A DNA stretch of 32,726 bases from Clostridiales bacterium (GTDB lineage Bacteria; Bacillota; Clostridia; Lachnospirales; Lachnospiraceae). The stretch lies in assembly GCA_012519695.1 (NCBI GenBank), contig JAAYPT010000005.1, positions 1 to 32,726 of the forward strand. Reading direction: 5' to 3'. The notes below the pieces were generated by a model that had not been told where the DNA came from, did not search any database, and saw only the letters and a program-made list of their open reading frames with translations. Position numbers and translations under genes: made by a program. Shown piece by piece: positions 32,688-32,726 of this stretch. Within the stretch, counting starts at the first letter, position 1. Every line of letters starts with the position of its first letter.

Positions 32688-32716
32688 ATCATACACTTTT
32701 TTCTCCTGATTGTAAA
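32688..32716 (-). promoter_or_regulatory. Promoter of miaB-ruvA-ruvB
   Basis: On the minus strand: TTTACA (32711-32716), a 17-nt spacer and TATGAT (32688-32693), 63 bp before the preferred miaB start. Confidence 0.75.
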
Positions 32717-32726
32717 TGTCTCTTTG

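Overview
The window reads as chromosome of a low-GC, spore-forming Clostridia, most likely a Lachnospiraceae gut anaerobe. Support for sporulation comes from a YlbJ C-terminus, an alpha/beta small acid-soluble spore protein and a GerW/YtfJ protein. Clear AGGAGG ribosome sites, sigma-A-like promoters and a minus-strand gene bias fit the same picture. No rRNA, tRNA or CRISPR array was seen.

Layout, left to right. (1) 1-5.2 kb: the end of ylbJ (+) meets a minus-strand operon transcribed rimO, pgsA, cinA, rsmD, coaD, coiled-coil protein, with two ATGA stop/start overlaps. (2) 5.2-7.1 kb: yicC, gmk, rpoZ (minus), with its own promoter and terminator. (3) 7.1-9.7 kb: a 524-bp divergent intergenic region carries a structured leader with a 70-bp tandem repeat, then rqcH and a SASP gene (+). 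(4) 9.7-13.9 kb: asp23, fakA, recG (minus). (5) 14.2 kb: rpmB (+). (6) 14.4-20.7 kb: an accessory islet, described below. (7) 20.7-22.6 kb: a small unknown gene, DUF2953 (ytfI-like), gerW and a small membrane protein (minus). (8) 22.6-23.1 kb: Nudix hydrolase. (9) 23.1-28.8 kb: zapA, U32 peptidase, FtsW/RodA/SpoVE protein and a penicillin-binding protein (minus). (10) 28.8-32.7 kb: miaB, ruvA, a 20-codon micro-ORF, an alpha/beta hydrolase and ruvB (minus).

The accessory islet is the most interesting part. A strong promoter drives a Lap1-like (DUF3130/SACOL2603-type) protein with an FxxxD motif, a Lap2-like charged helical protein and a 615-residue LXG-type candidate toxin. These look like a type VII secretion effector cassette without the secretion machinery. 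Downstream lie five tandem paralogues of a small membrane-anchored protein, the probable immunity genes. They alternate between two subtypes in a tandemly duplicated 1.16-kb two-gene unit. The copy next to the toxin is frameshifted in an A8 tract. The most distal copy is split, with the remains of an IS1380-like element lying between its ends. The surviving copies are mosaics of one another.

The second unusual item is the rqcH leader. Its 70-bp repeat units differ mainly in loop positions and show one compensatory base-pair change, which suggests a selected RNA structure ahead of a ribosome-rescue gene.
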